From: Thiotrichaceae bacterium
GTDB lineage: Bacteria; Pseudomonadota; Gammaproteobacteria; Beggiatoales; Beggiatoaceae
NCBI GenBank assembly: GCA_028688145.1
Contig: JAQTYU010000014.1
Span: forward strand, 1 to 64,000
Reading direction: 5' to 3'
Length of the DNA stretch: 64,000 nucleotides
Shown here: one piece after another, positions 38,412 through 46,348 of the stretch
Layout of the letters: the number at the start of each line of letters is the position of its first letter
Numbering within the stretch: the stretch's first letter is position 1
The notes under the pieces: model-generated
What the model was told of the DNA's origin: nothing
The model's input: only the letters and a program-made list of their open reading frames with translations
Databases searched by the model: none
Made by a program: the position numbers and the translations under genes

Positions 38412-39557
38412 ATGAGCTTTCCTCCCCGTTATACTGGACTGATTGACAAGTACCGTGATCGTTTACCCGTACATGATGACACCCGCATCATCAGCCTAGG
38501 GGAAGGCAACACGCCCTTAATTCGTTTACATAATATCCCGAACTTACTAAAAAAAGATGTTGATATTTATGTCAAATATGAAGGTTTAAATCCCACAGGT
38601 TCATTCAAAGATCGCGGCATGACCATGGCGGTGACTAAAGCGGTTGAAGCAGGCAGTCGTGCAATTATTTGCGCCTCCACAGGTAACACCAGTGCTGCCG
38701 CTGCTGCGTATGCTTCTCGCGCAGGGATTACCGCTTTTGTGCTGATTCCTGAAGGAAAAATCGCGCTTGGCAAACTCGCCCAAGCGATGATGCACGGCGC
38801 AGTGGTGATTCAAATCGAAGGTAACTTTGATGCGGGTATGCAATTAGTCAAAGAAGTGGCAGAACACGCCCCTGTCACCATTGTGAATTCAATCAATCCG
38901 TTCCGCTTGCAAGGACAAAAAACTGCTGCCTTTGAAATCGTTGAAGAATTAGGACGCGCCCCAGATTATCACTGCTTACCCGTCGGCAACGCAGGCAACA
39001 TCACTGCGCATTGGATTGGTTATTGTGAATATTCCAGTGCTTGCGGCGAACACGTCACCAAAGCCTGCGCCTTCTGCGATGGACATTGTCGTTATGCAGG
39101 CGGCGCAATCGTCGGCAACCGTCCTCGCATGGTGGGTTATCAAGCCGCAGGTTCAGCCCCGTTCATGCGCGGCGCAATGGTCGATAATCCCGAAACCATC
39201 GCGACTGCAATCCGCATCGGACATCCTCAAAGCTGGAAACAAGCGTGGGTGGTGAAAGAAGAATCAGGCGGTTGGTTCGATGAATGCACCGACGAAAATA
39301 TTTTAGTCGCGCAAAAAATGCTGGCCGAAAAAGAAGGTATTTTCTGTGAACCCGCCTCCGCCGCTTCTTTGGCGGGCGCAATTGCCGACATTAACAGCGG
39401 CAAAATTCCCCAAGGTAGCACCATCGTCTGTACTTTAACGGGACACGGTTTAAAAGACCCCGACACTGCCATCAAACAAAGCAGCTCGCCTTTGATTAAA
39501 ATCAAGGCAGAATTAGGCGAAGTCAAAACCGCTATTTTGAACAATTTAGCTCCTTAA
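38412..39557 (+). CDS. thrC: Threonine synthase with cysteine-rich insertion
   Basis: 381 residues. A PLP enzyme that converts O-phospho-homoserine to threonine in the cytoplasm. The PLP lysine is Lys66 in NPTGSFKDRGM, and the phosphate-binding loop GNAGN is near residue 192. Length exceeds the usual about 350 residues because of a segment around residues 205-232 with Cys211, Cys219, Cys222 and Cys226 (C-x7-C-x2-C-x3-C) plus His214 and His225. This could bind a metal (inference). AGAGG precedes the ATG. It is monocistronic with a terminator; neighbouring hom/thrB genes are absent. Confidence 0.92.
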   Translation: MSFPPRYTGLIDKYRDRLPVHDDTRIISLGEGNTPLIRLHNIPNLLKKDVDIYVKYEGLNPTGSFKDRGMTMAVTKAVEAGSRAIICASTGNTSAAAAAYASRAGITAFVLIPEGKIALGKLAQAMMHGAVVIQIEGNFDAGMQLVKEVAEHAPVTIVNSINPFRLQGQKTAAFEIVEELGRAPDYHCLPVGNAGNITAHWIGYCEYSSACGEHVTKACAFCDGHCRYAGGAIVGNRPRMVGYQAAGSAPFMRGAMVDNPETIATAIRIGHPQSWKQAWVVKEESGGWFDECTDENILVAQKMLAEKEGIFCEPASAASLAGAIADINSGKIPQGSTIVCTLTGHGLKDPDTAIKQSSSPLIKIKAELGEVKTAILNNLAP

Positions 39558-39565
39558 TTATTTTT

Positions 39566-39601
39566 AAATCGCCCATTATTTTTTAAAATATGGGCGATTT
39601 T
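39566..39601 (+). terminator. Terminator of thrC
   Basis: AAATCGCCCATATTTT-type stem: AAATCGCCCAT pairs with ATGGGCGATTT (one bulge), followed by T-rich sequence. Confidence 0.75.
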
Positions 39602-39634
39602 CAATTTAACTTTTCTTAACTTACGGAAAAAATT

Positions 39635-40396
39635 ATGCAAGCTCTTGTTAATACGCTATATCGTTATCCGATTAAAGGTTTAAGTCCTGAAGCTTTAACG
39701 CAAGTGAATTTAAGCACAGGGCAAGCTTTTCCTTTTGACAGAGAATACGCACTTGCTTTACATGACACGGTTTTTGATCCCAATAATCCGCAATATTTAT
39801 CAAAAACGCATTTTTTAATGTTGATGAAAAATGAGCGATTAGCTGCGTTAAATACAAAGTTTGACACTGAAAACCATCATTTAACTATTAAAAAATCTGG
39901 GCAAGAGTTATTAACTGCTGATTTGAGAACGCTTGCAGGAAAATCAGAAGTTGAACAGTTTTTTGCAACTTATATGAGTGATGAAATTAAAGGGATGCCG
40001 CGCTTGGTTCATGCGCCTGATTTCTCATTTTCTGATGTGGCAGCCAAGGTAATTTCTTGTATTAACTTGGAAAGTTTACGAGATTTGGAACGTACGCTTG
40101 GGACAATAATTCATCCTTTGCGGTTTCGGGCGAATGTTTATTTTGAAGGGATTCCTGCATGGGAAGAATTGTCTTGGATTGGCAAAGAGTTCATGTTAGG
40201 CACGGCGCAAGTCCGTGTGATGAAAGGCATCACCCGCTGTGCCGCCACTAACGTGAATCCTGAAACTGCGCAACGTGACCTAAAAATCCCGAATGCTTTA
40301 GTAAAAAATTATAAACATAACTTTTTAGGGGTTTATTTAGAAGTTTTAAGCGCGGGTGAATTACATCTAAATTCATCATTTTCACCTCCTATCTAG
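39635..40396 (+). CDS. MOSC-domain protein
   Basis: 253 residues. The N-terminal MOSC beta-barrel domain (LYRYPIKGLSPEAL, DREYAL) occupies about 1-100 and the MOSC domain proper about 105-250. The conserved cysteine lies in GITRCAATNVNPETAQRD, near residue 205. In related proteins (YcbX, mARC) this Cys coordinates molybdenum cofactor and the protein reduces N-hydroxylated compounds. No ferredoxin domain is fused here, so an external reductase would be needed. Composition resembles the core genes. It follows thrC by 77 bases across a terminator, so is probably transcribed separately. Confidence 0.85.
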   Translation: MQALVNTLYRYPIKGLSPEALTQVNLSTGQAFPFDREYALALHDTVFDPNNPQYLSKTHFLMLMKNERLAALNTKFDTENHHLTIKKSGQELLTADLRTLAGKSEVEQFFATYMSDEIKGMPRLVHAPDFSFSDVAAKVISCINLESLRDLERTLGTIIHPLRFRANVYFEGIPAWEELSWIGKEFMLGTAQVRVMKGITRCAATNVNPETAQRDLKIPNALVKNYKHNFLGVYLEVLSAGELHLNSSFSPPI

Positions 40397-40490
40397 CCTT
40401 TTTCGCCCGTCTATCCCAACTCGATTGTACTGTTAGGGTTTAGTTGTTTTAATTCGCTCACAACATTATGAATGAGTTGAGAGAGACATC

Positions 40491-42353
40491 ATGAAAAAGA
40501 CCATTTTATCCGTGGCTATTAGTTGCGTATTGTCCGCCAGTGCTTTCGCCGCAGAAACCACGACGACCACAACAACTACCGCACAAACACCTCCTCCTTG
40601 CCCAGCAGGACAAACCTGTCCTCCTCCCCCGACGGGAACGACCCAACCTGCGCCCACGGGAACGACTCAGCCTGCACCTACGGGAACGACTCAGCCTGCA
40701 CCTACGGGAACGACTCAGCCTGCGCCCACGGGAACGACTCAACCTGCACCCACGGGAACGACTCAGCCTGCACCTACGGGAACGACTCAGCCTGCACCTA
40801 CGGGAACGACCCAGCCTGCGCCCACGGGAACGACTCAACCTGCGCCCACGGGAACGACTCAGCCTGCACCTACGGGAACGACTCAGCCTGCACCCACGGG
40901 AACGACTCAGCCTGCACCCACGGGAACGACCCAACCTGCGCCCACGGGAACAACTCAGCCTGCACCTACGGGAACGACTCAACCTGCACCTACGGGAACG
41001 ACTCAACCTGCACCCACGGGAACGACTCAGCCTGCACCCACGGGAACGACCCAACCTGCGCCCACGGGAACAACTCAGCCTGCACCTACGGGAACGACTC
41101 AACCTGCACCCACGGGAACGACTCAGCCTGTTGCTGCACCAGTTGGACAATCTAATCCTGAATTACGTGCTTTAGGGGTTGATGACGACAAGTTACCCAA
41201 GTTAGGGCGCGATGAGGTCAAGAATTTACCACCTAAAGCTTTACAAGCTTTTGACAAAAAGAGTCTCGCTGCCTTACCTGCGGCTGCCTTTGGTGGTTTA
41301 AACACCGCAGCCCTTAAGCAATTGAACAAAGATGAAGTGAAGCAACTGGATAGCAAAGACCTGACTAAGTTATTAACTAACTTGGATTTGACCCAAGTCA
41401 AACCTGAAGATGTTAAGAACTTGTTACCTGCAGGTTGGACGGTGGACACCACTACGGGTAAAATTACGCCCCCTGCTGGCAGCAACATTAGCTTGCCTCC
41501 TTTGAAAGCCGCAAGCACCACAGCTAGCACCACGACTACTGGAACAGTTGAAACTCCAGAAGTTGCTGACTTAACTAAAGCCGTTGCCGTGGGTGGTAAA
41601 ACCGATGCAAGCGGAAGCGTGTTACAAGGCGTGAACGATGCACTGAAAGCTTCAGGTGTTCCACAATTCACCGCCAAGCAAAATGGTAACGGTGTCATTA
41701 GTGTTGAAGGTCTCGGTATCAAACTGCATTTCTTGCCTGACAACAAGAAAATGAAACAAGGCGATACCAAAGCACCTGCGGGAATCACCATTATTGATGG
41801 TCATTACGTGGTGGTCACGCCGCTTGGGCAGTTAATTCCTGTGATTCCCACGCCTAAAGACCCTCAAGGTTTAGCCTTGGCTTTGGGTAAAGATGGCGGA
41901 ATTAAAGTGGATGATAATGGTGTTGTCACCATTTCTCAAAAAGGCAAGAAATCTCCTGTCGTCTTTGATTCCTTAGCAACCCCCACCACGGCAACCCCTG
42001 TTGCGGGCAAACCTGCTGGGGTATATTTCACGGGTGCAGAAACTGGATTTAGCGTTTATGCAGACGGCACCGCGCAAGCAATCAAGCCTGCGGTAGCAGC
42101 ACCTGATGTATTCACCGTAAAAGCCCAAGCTTTCAGCGGTGTTGAAGCAGTGAAAGATAATGGCGATGGAAGCTTCACCGTGACCTACAAAGGCGTTGAA
42201 TTGACTATCAAACCTCGTAACTTTGATACCACGGTCGCGCCTGTTGCAACGGGTGCAACAGTTGATCCTTCCATCACGGTAAAAGATAACGATCTGGTCT
42301 ACACCTACCAAGATGGCACGGATTCTGTGAGCCAAACTTTGACGGTGAAGTAA
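40491..42353 (+). CDS. Secreted protein with 21-copy Pro/Thr repeat stalk, paralogue 2
   Basis: 620 residues. Signal peptide (1-22, ending ASAFA), a Thr run, a Pro-rich stretch with two cysteines, then 21 tandem copies of the octapeptide TGTTQPAP (about residues 48-215). A helical region (about 220-310) and a beta-rich C-terminus follow, matching the gene at 36200 (for example NLDLTQVKPEDVKNLLPAGW here against NIDTSKIKAKDIKVYLPEGY there). The stalk probably extends a domain from the cell surface or into the matrix (inference). GAGAGA precedes the ATG. It is followed by a strong terminator. Confidence 0.78.
   Translation: MKKTILSVAISCVLSASAFAAETTTTTTTTAQTPPPCPAGQTCPPPPTGTTQPAPTGTTQPAPTGTTQPAPTGTTQPAPTGTTQPAPTGTTQPAPTGTTQPAPTGTTQPAPTGTTQPAPTGTTQPAPTGTTQPAPTGTTQPAPTGTTQPAPTGTTQPAPTGTTQPAPTGTTQPAPTGTTQPAPTGTTQPAPTGTTQPAPTGTTQPAPTGTTQPVAAPVGQSNPELRALGVDDDKLPKLGRDEVKNLPPKALQAFDKKSLAALPAAAFGGLNTAALKQLNKDEVKQLDSKDLTKLLTNLDLTQVKPEDVKNLLPAGWTVDTTTGKITPPAGSNISLPPLKAASTTASTTTTGTVETPEVADLTKAVAVGGKTDASGSVLQGVNDALKASGVPQFTAKQNGNGVISVEGLGIKLHFLPDNKKMKQGDTKAPAGITIIDGHYVVVTPLGQLIPVIPTPKDPQGLALALGKDGGIKVDDNGVVTISQKGKKSPVVFDSLATPTTATPVAGKPAGVYFTGAETGFSVYADGTAQAIKPAVAAPDVFTVKAQAFSGVEAVKDNGDGSFTVTYKGVELTIKPRNFDTTVAPVATGATVDPSITVKDNDLVYTYQDGTDSVSQTLTVK
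40632..41135. repeat. 24-bp tandem repeat, 21 copies
   Basis: The unit ACGGGAACGACTCAGCCTGC plus four bases is repeated 21 times without spacers. Copies differ only at third positions (ACC/ACT, CAA/CAG, GCG/GCA, CCC/CCT). Because 24 is divisible by three and the unit has no stop, several frames stay open across the array. This explains the long overlapping frames on both strands. Confidence 0.95.
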
Positions 42354-42390
42354 AGCAATAAGAACCTGCTTTAGGGCATTTTCTTAATAA

Positions 42391-42430
42391 AAAAGGCGGT
42401 CAGGTTTTTATACCTAGACTGCCTTTTTTT
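42391..42430 (+). terminator. Intrinsic terminator of secreted paralogue 2
   Basis: AAAAGGCGGTCAGGT pairs with ACCTAGACTGCCTTTT followed by more T. The rest of the gap to 42882 is very A-T-rich and has no visible gene; it is probably the leader of the ricin-repeat gene. Confidence 0.85.
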
Positions 42431-42882
42431 ATTGCTGTGAGAAATCTACGACTTTGGCAATATTTAAAGTAGCAAAAATTGTCTGAATTAGAACTTGTAT
42501 TATTTATGGCTTAATTTTGATAATTCTATGACTTAAAATTCAGATGATAAGCAGGGAAAACACTGGCTTATTTATTTCTATTTTATTAAATAACTATATA
42601 TTTATATTGATTTTAATAATTAATTATTTACATATAATAAACTATTCAAAAGATAATCATTAAAATAATGATTTAGTTAAGTTTTTAATGTAAATATTAC
42701 AATATTAACGTTGAGAAAAATTTATTTATGGATTTGAAGTTTGGTGAAATTAGTCTTATTATAAGCCACACAGCCTTGCTGATTCTGTTTAACAAGCACT
42801 GTTACTCATAACAAAGTATAGTTTTTAAATATTTTTATTTATAAAACTGTTGCTAATTTAACACACTAAAGAGGATGTTCTA

Positions 42883-44787
42883 ATGAGCTTAGTCAATACC
42901 AACGGTATCACCTATCTGATTAGAAGCAAGTTGAATGGTTTTGTTTTAGATATTCAAGGGGGAAGCACTGCCGCTTGTGCGCAGATTATTTCCTACCCCC
43001 ACAATGGTGAATGCGGAACAGCCAATCAACACTGGCGTTTTTTGCCTGTGGGCAGTGAAGGAACTTACCTGATTCAATCCGAACTGAACAATTTCGTAAT
43101 TGATATTACAGGCAGCAACGTTGCTCCTGTCACCCCTGTGATTTCGTATCCTAGCAATGGCGCAACGGGTACATCTAATCAACAATGGGAATTAATCCCC
43201 GTTCCCAACGAAGTGAATACCTTCATGATTAGAACCAAACTGAATGGGTTTGTATTAGATATTGAAGGCGGCAATCAATCCGCAGGTGCACGGATTATTT
43301 CCTATCCCGCTAATGGAGCAACAGGCACCGCCAATCAGCATTGGGAAATCGTGGCTGTGCAACAAGTGCCCGACGTACACACAGAATACTTAATCCGCAG
43401 CAAATTAAACGGCTTCGTGCTCGACATCACAGGTAGCAACACCGCGCCTGTCACTCAAATTATTTCTTATCCTGTCAATGGCGCAAATGGCACGTCTAAT
43501 CAACATTGGCATTTTGTCCCCGTCGCTGACAAAATCTATTTAATTCAAACAGCGCTAAACAACTTCGTGGTTGATATTACAGGCAGCAACGTTGCTCCTG
43601 TCACCCCTGTGATTTCGTATCCTAGCAATGGCGCAACGGGCACATCTAACCAACAATGGGAATTAATCCCCGTTCCGAATGAATTAAATACCTACCTGAT
43701 TAAAACCAAACTGAATGGTTTTGTATTAGATATTGAAGGAGGCAATCGTGCTGCATGTGCGCGGATTATTTCCTATCCAATGAATGGCGCGACAGGCACA
43801 GCCAATCAACATTGGGAATTAATTGCGGTGGTGATTAATAAGCCCGCCGAAACTCCCAAACCTGTTGTAGTAGACCCTGTGCCCGCAGTCGAGCCAACTC
43901 CTGTCACGCCGCCAGATGACAAAAAAACTGACGAAGGTTCACAAATTGATCCCAATGCAACCCCTACTGCGACTGGCAGTGTTGAAATCACGAAGCTGGC
44001 TTACAAAGGGCAAGTAAAGCGCACGCAGTCTGATGAGTTCATTGAAATCACCAATAAAGGTGCGACCGCTGCCGACTTATCTGATTGGAAAATTACTTCT
44101 GCATGGAGCAATAAGCAATTCTTCGTGTTCCCCAAAGGCACGAGTCTAGCCGCAGGGCACAGCCTCCGCGTTTACACCAACGAAGTGCATCCTGAAACGG
44201 GTGGCTTTAAGTTTGGCAGTGCCACCGCGATTTGGAATGACAAGGGCGACGAAGCGAAATTATTTGATGCAACTGGCAAGCAAGTCGCAACGATGGCGTA
44301 TGGTCTGAACAGCATTCAAGGAATTAAAACGGAACTCGGCATTCTGCCCTTAAATATCGTGGCAGACCCTGCGGCGATTAACCAACAAATGGCATTGCCT
44401 GGCAAAGTGACGTTTACCGAAGCTTTGAAACAAGCATTAAACAGCTTCCTGAACGATGATGTTGAACATGTCAATCTCATCGGTTTTATCCGTGATACAG
44501 CCGACGCATTCGGTTTGCCCAAAGAAGGCGATTTGGGGAACAAGGAAGCCAGCATTAAGTTGTTACGGACCTGGCTAAATTCATCTGATTCCAAACTGGT
44601 ATTGTTATCAGCGATTACTTGGGGTGAAGAGGCAAATAACACAGGAACGCGCGTTCCCGAAGCCGATGAAACGCTGGAAAACTATTGGATATTCCAGCTT
44701 TTCCTGAAAGAGTTTAGCGACTGCTATTTCTGGGCTTTCGTTGAACGTTCTGGGAAGAAAGCTGCGTATAACTACGGTGCAGGCTAA
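42883..44787 (+). CDS. Ricin-type lectin repeats plus lamin-tail domain protein
   Basis: 634 residues without a signal peptide. Six ricin-B-like repeats of about 50 residues occupy 1-315, each with a core such as YLIRSKLNGFVLDI and a closing NQHW or NQQW. They fall into two nearly identical sets of three. A Pro/Val-rich linker (about 320-365) leads to a lamin-tail domain (about 366-470: DEFIEITNKGATAADLSDWKI, AGHSLRVYTNE). The last 160 residues are helical and unknown. Ricin repeats usually bind sugars, and bacterial lamin-tail domains occur in extracellular nucleases and surface proteins, so absence of a secretion signal is odd. AAGAGGA lies before the ATG. Confidence 0.82.
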   Translation: MSLVNTNGITYLIRSKLNGFVLDIQGGSTAACAQIISYPHNGECGTANQHWRFLPVGSEGTYLIQSELNNFVIDITGSNVAPVTPVISYPSNGATGTSNQQWELIPVPNEVNTFMIRTKLNGFVLDIEGGNQSAGARIISYPANGATGTANQHWEIVAVQQVPDVHTEYLIRSKLNGFVLDITGSNTAPVTQIISYPVNGANGTSNQHWHFVPVADKIYLIQTALNNFVVDITGSNVAPVTPVISYPSNGATGTSNQQWELIPVPNELNTYLIKTKLNGFVLDIEGGNRAACARIISYPMNGATGTANQHWELIAVVINKPAETPKPVVVDPVPAVEPTPVTPPDDKKTDEGSQIDPNATPTATGSVEITKLAYKGQVKRTQSDEFIEITNKGATAADLSDWKITSAWSNKQFFVFPKGTSLAAGHSLRVYTNEVHPETGGFKFGSATAIWNDKGDEAKLFDATGKQVATMAYGLNSIQGIKTELGILPLNIVADPAAINQQMALPGKVTFTEALKQALNSFLNDDVEHVNLIGFIRDTADAFGLPKEGDLGNKEASIKLLRTWLNSSDSKLVLLSAITWGEEANNTGTRVPEADETLENYWIFQLFLKEFSDCYFWAFVERSGKKAAYNYGAG

Positions 44788-44805
44788 AAGCTAAAATGTA
44801 GTCAA

Positions 44806-44871
44806 GTAGGGTGGGCACCGCCCACCATCACGTACAAATTATCAAATATTGGTGGGCAATGCCCACCCTAC
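44806..44871. repeat. Palindromic repeat family F
   Basis: GTAGGGTGGGCA...CCCACC followed by GGTGGGCAATGCCCACCCTAC: nested inverted repeats after the ricin-repeat gene. The right half recurs at 46311-46342. It could act as a terminator. Confidence 0.7.
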
Positions 44872-44883
44872 AATAACTGATAA

Positions 44884-44964
44884 TTAATGATTAAATAGCA
44901 CGTAAATAATAATCAAAACAAACACTGGGACTCCTAACAGCCAACCCAAAACATATTTACCCAT
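44884..44964 (-). CDS. 26-residue membrane peptide
   Basis: Short open frame encoding MGKYVLGWLLGVPVFVLIII plus YVLFNH: one membrane-spanning helix with a Lys/Tyr start and a polar end. A GGTGGA ribosome-binding-like sequence lies about 11 bases upstream of the ATG. Single-helix peptides with a GWLLGVP start occur as small proteins in Proteobacteria (recollection, not searched). Function is unknown. Confidence 0.5.
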   Translation of the reverse strand: MGKYVLGWLLGVPVFVLIIIYVLFNH

Positions 44965-45192
44965 GACACAATTCCACCAAAATGTTTGTACGAATGATTT
45001 AAGTGTTTAAAAACACGTTGGTGTGTACAAGCTACTTAAACTTTTGAGGTTTGGTTTATATAGCCGAACGCATTGCTACCCGCTTACTTATGGGCTTGTC
45101 TTTTGTTATTGAGGTAAGCCTATAGTAGAGTCTAGTAGAAAAATGTCTTAAAATCTGTACGATAGCGCATATTTTGTGTTTGCTGGATGTCA

Positions 45193-45316
45193 GGGATAGT
45201 TATTATTGAAATTAGCTGAGCATAATAGGATATGCCGACGATAGGAGGCGCATCAATCGGGATTAACAGTGGTTACTTGAATGATGCGCTTTGTTCCTCA
45301 GTACATCCTATTGGCA
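45193..45316. repeat. Repeat family C, left bracket of VapBC module 1
   Basis: GGGATAGTTATTATTGAAAT leads into a hairpin (AATAGGATATGCC... to ...GTACATCCTATT, 45224-45312). The same stretch, including the leading sequence, recurs in direct orientation at 46181-46308. The two copies bracket the toxin-antitoxin genes. Confidence 0.8.
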
Positions 45317-45325
45317 CTGGTGATT

Positions 45326-45713
45326 TTACCAAAATGTTTTGACGGGATAACGCCGAATTAATTCATCAGACGTTAAAATAACCAAATCATGTTCTAATGC
45401 CTGACAGATTAGCATACGGTCAAACGGGTCTCGATGATAATCTGGCAAAGTTAATAAATGTTGCAATACTGTCTTCAGATAAAGGCAAAGTTTCAATGCT
45501 GTAAATAGCACGTTGCTGTTTCACAAATGCAAGTGGCACATCAGGCAAGGGTAGTTTACCTAGCTTGTGCTTGACCGTAATTTCCCAGACTGAAACAACG
45601 CTGAGATAGACCTCATTTGCTATCTCAGTAAAGATTTCTTTTACACCTTCGGAAAGCTCTGGCGCGTCATGTGTCAGCCATAAAAAAGTGCAGGTGTCTA
45701 ATAGCACTTTCAT
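45326..45713 (-). pseudogene. VapC-type PIN-domain toxin, frameshifted
   Basis: PIN-domain ribonuclease toxin in two frames. The first frame (45713 down to about 45460) encodes MKVLLDTCTFLWLTHDAPEL, with the first catalytic Asp, and VYLSVVSVWEITVKHKLGKL, with the catalytic Glu. The second frame (about 45480 down to 45326) continues HLLTLPDYHRDPFDRMLICQ and LVILTSDELIRRY, with the last catalytic Asp residues. One base gained or lost near 45465 would restore a normal protein of about 128 residues. It is preceded by its antitoxin with a one-base overlap (TGATG). A real mutation or a sequencing error are both possible. Confidence 0.8.
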
Positions 45714-45952
45714 CAGGCTTTTCCCTCAAATCCCTCAAGCAGTTCTTCAGGCAAATTGTCAAAAAAACTGTTAGGAACAGCAAATTGTCCTTTCAGAAGT
45801 CCTATTGGACGTTTGTTAGCAGGATTTTTAGGGTATGATTGAACAACCAACAGCACTTCAACATCTTGATTTGCTAAAGTTAAAGGTAATTGAGATTGTA
45901 GGCGTAAAATGCCTTGTGCATCAACAAATGAGGTTAGTTGAAAGGTTTGCAT
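45713..45952 (-). CDS. VapB-type antitoxin
   Basis: 79 residues. The N-terminal strand-rich part (MQTFQLTSFVDAQGILRLQSQLP) resembles DUF2281/AbrB-like antitoxins. The C-terminus (VPNSFFDNLPEELLEGFEGK) has the typical toxin-wrapping tail (FDPLPEDILAAFEG in relatives). A perfect GGAGG lies 6 bases before the ATG. It overlaps the downstream frameshifted toxin gene. It should bind its own promoter with the toxin and neutralise the PIN nuclease (family knowledge). Confidence 0.8.
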   Translation of the reverse strand: MQTFQLTSFVDAQGILRLQSQLPLTLANQDVEVLLVVQSYPKNPANKRPIGLLKGQFAVPNSFFDNLPEELLEGFEGKA

Positions 45953-46078
45953 TTTGACCTCCGTAGTAGATTGTTGATGAAGATTTTAGTCATACAGCTT
46001 AGGTTTTACTATCCTTGATACGAAAAAATCTTCTAGGTTTTCAAAACCTAGCGGTCATACATTTTACGTTTGTTTAAG

Positions 46079-46167
46079 GTAGCCCGTATGAAGCGCAGCG
46101 GAATGCGGGTGAAGTAGCAAGTTTCCCATTTAACTCCCCGCATTACGCGATGCTTCATGCGGGCTAC
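46079..46167. repeat. Palindromic repeat family D
   Basis: GTAGCCCGTATGAAGCGCAG at the left pairs with CGATGCTTCATGCGGGCTAC at the right. A half copy lies at 14191-14226. Just upstream, 46030-46054 is a CTTCTAGGTTTTCAAAACCTAG hairpin. Confidence 0.75.
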
Positions 46168-46180
46168 TGGCTGCATGTGA

Positions 46181-46308
46181 GGGATAGTTTGTTATTATTG
46201 AAATTAGCTGAGAATAATAGGATGTGCCGACAAGAGGAGGCGCATCAATTGGGATTAACAGTTGTTACTTGAATGATGCGCTTCGTTCCTCAGCACATCC
46301 TATTGGCA
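46181..46308. repeat. Repeat family C, right bracket of VapBC module 1
   Basis: Direct-orientation, near-identical copy of 45193-45316; the hairpin core is 46216-46304. Confidence 0.8.
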
Positions 46309-46348
46309 CTATCAAATCTTGGTGGGCAATGCCCACCCTACGACTACT

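Noticed and set aside
40632..41135. Possible CRISPR array
   Set aside because: Units are directly contiguous 24-mers without spacers and encode a Pro/Thr stalk; no cas genes are in the window.
40506..41175. Long open frames in the other plus frames and on the minus strand across the 24-bp repeat (210-214 codons, Arg/Ser- or His/Asn-rich)
   Set aside because: They exist only because the 24-base unit has no stop in those frames. No ribosome sites, unnatural composition, and the frame with a signal peptide and paralogue is clear.
41123..41791. 222-codon minus-strand frame inside secreted paralogue 2
   Set aside because: Antisense shadow of a strongly supported plus-strand gene; no ribosome site or family.
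46319..46348. TTG start adding ten residues to the unknown gene
   Set aside because: The added codons are translated family F repeat sequence (GGTGGGCAATGCCCACC), so ATG 46349 is preferred.
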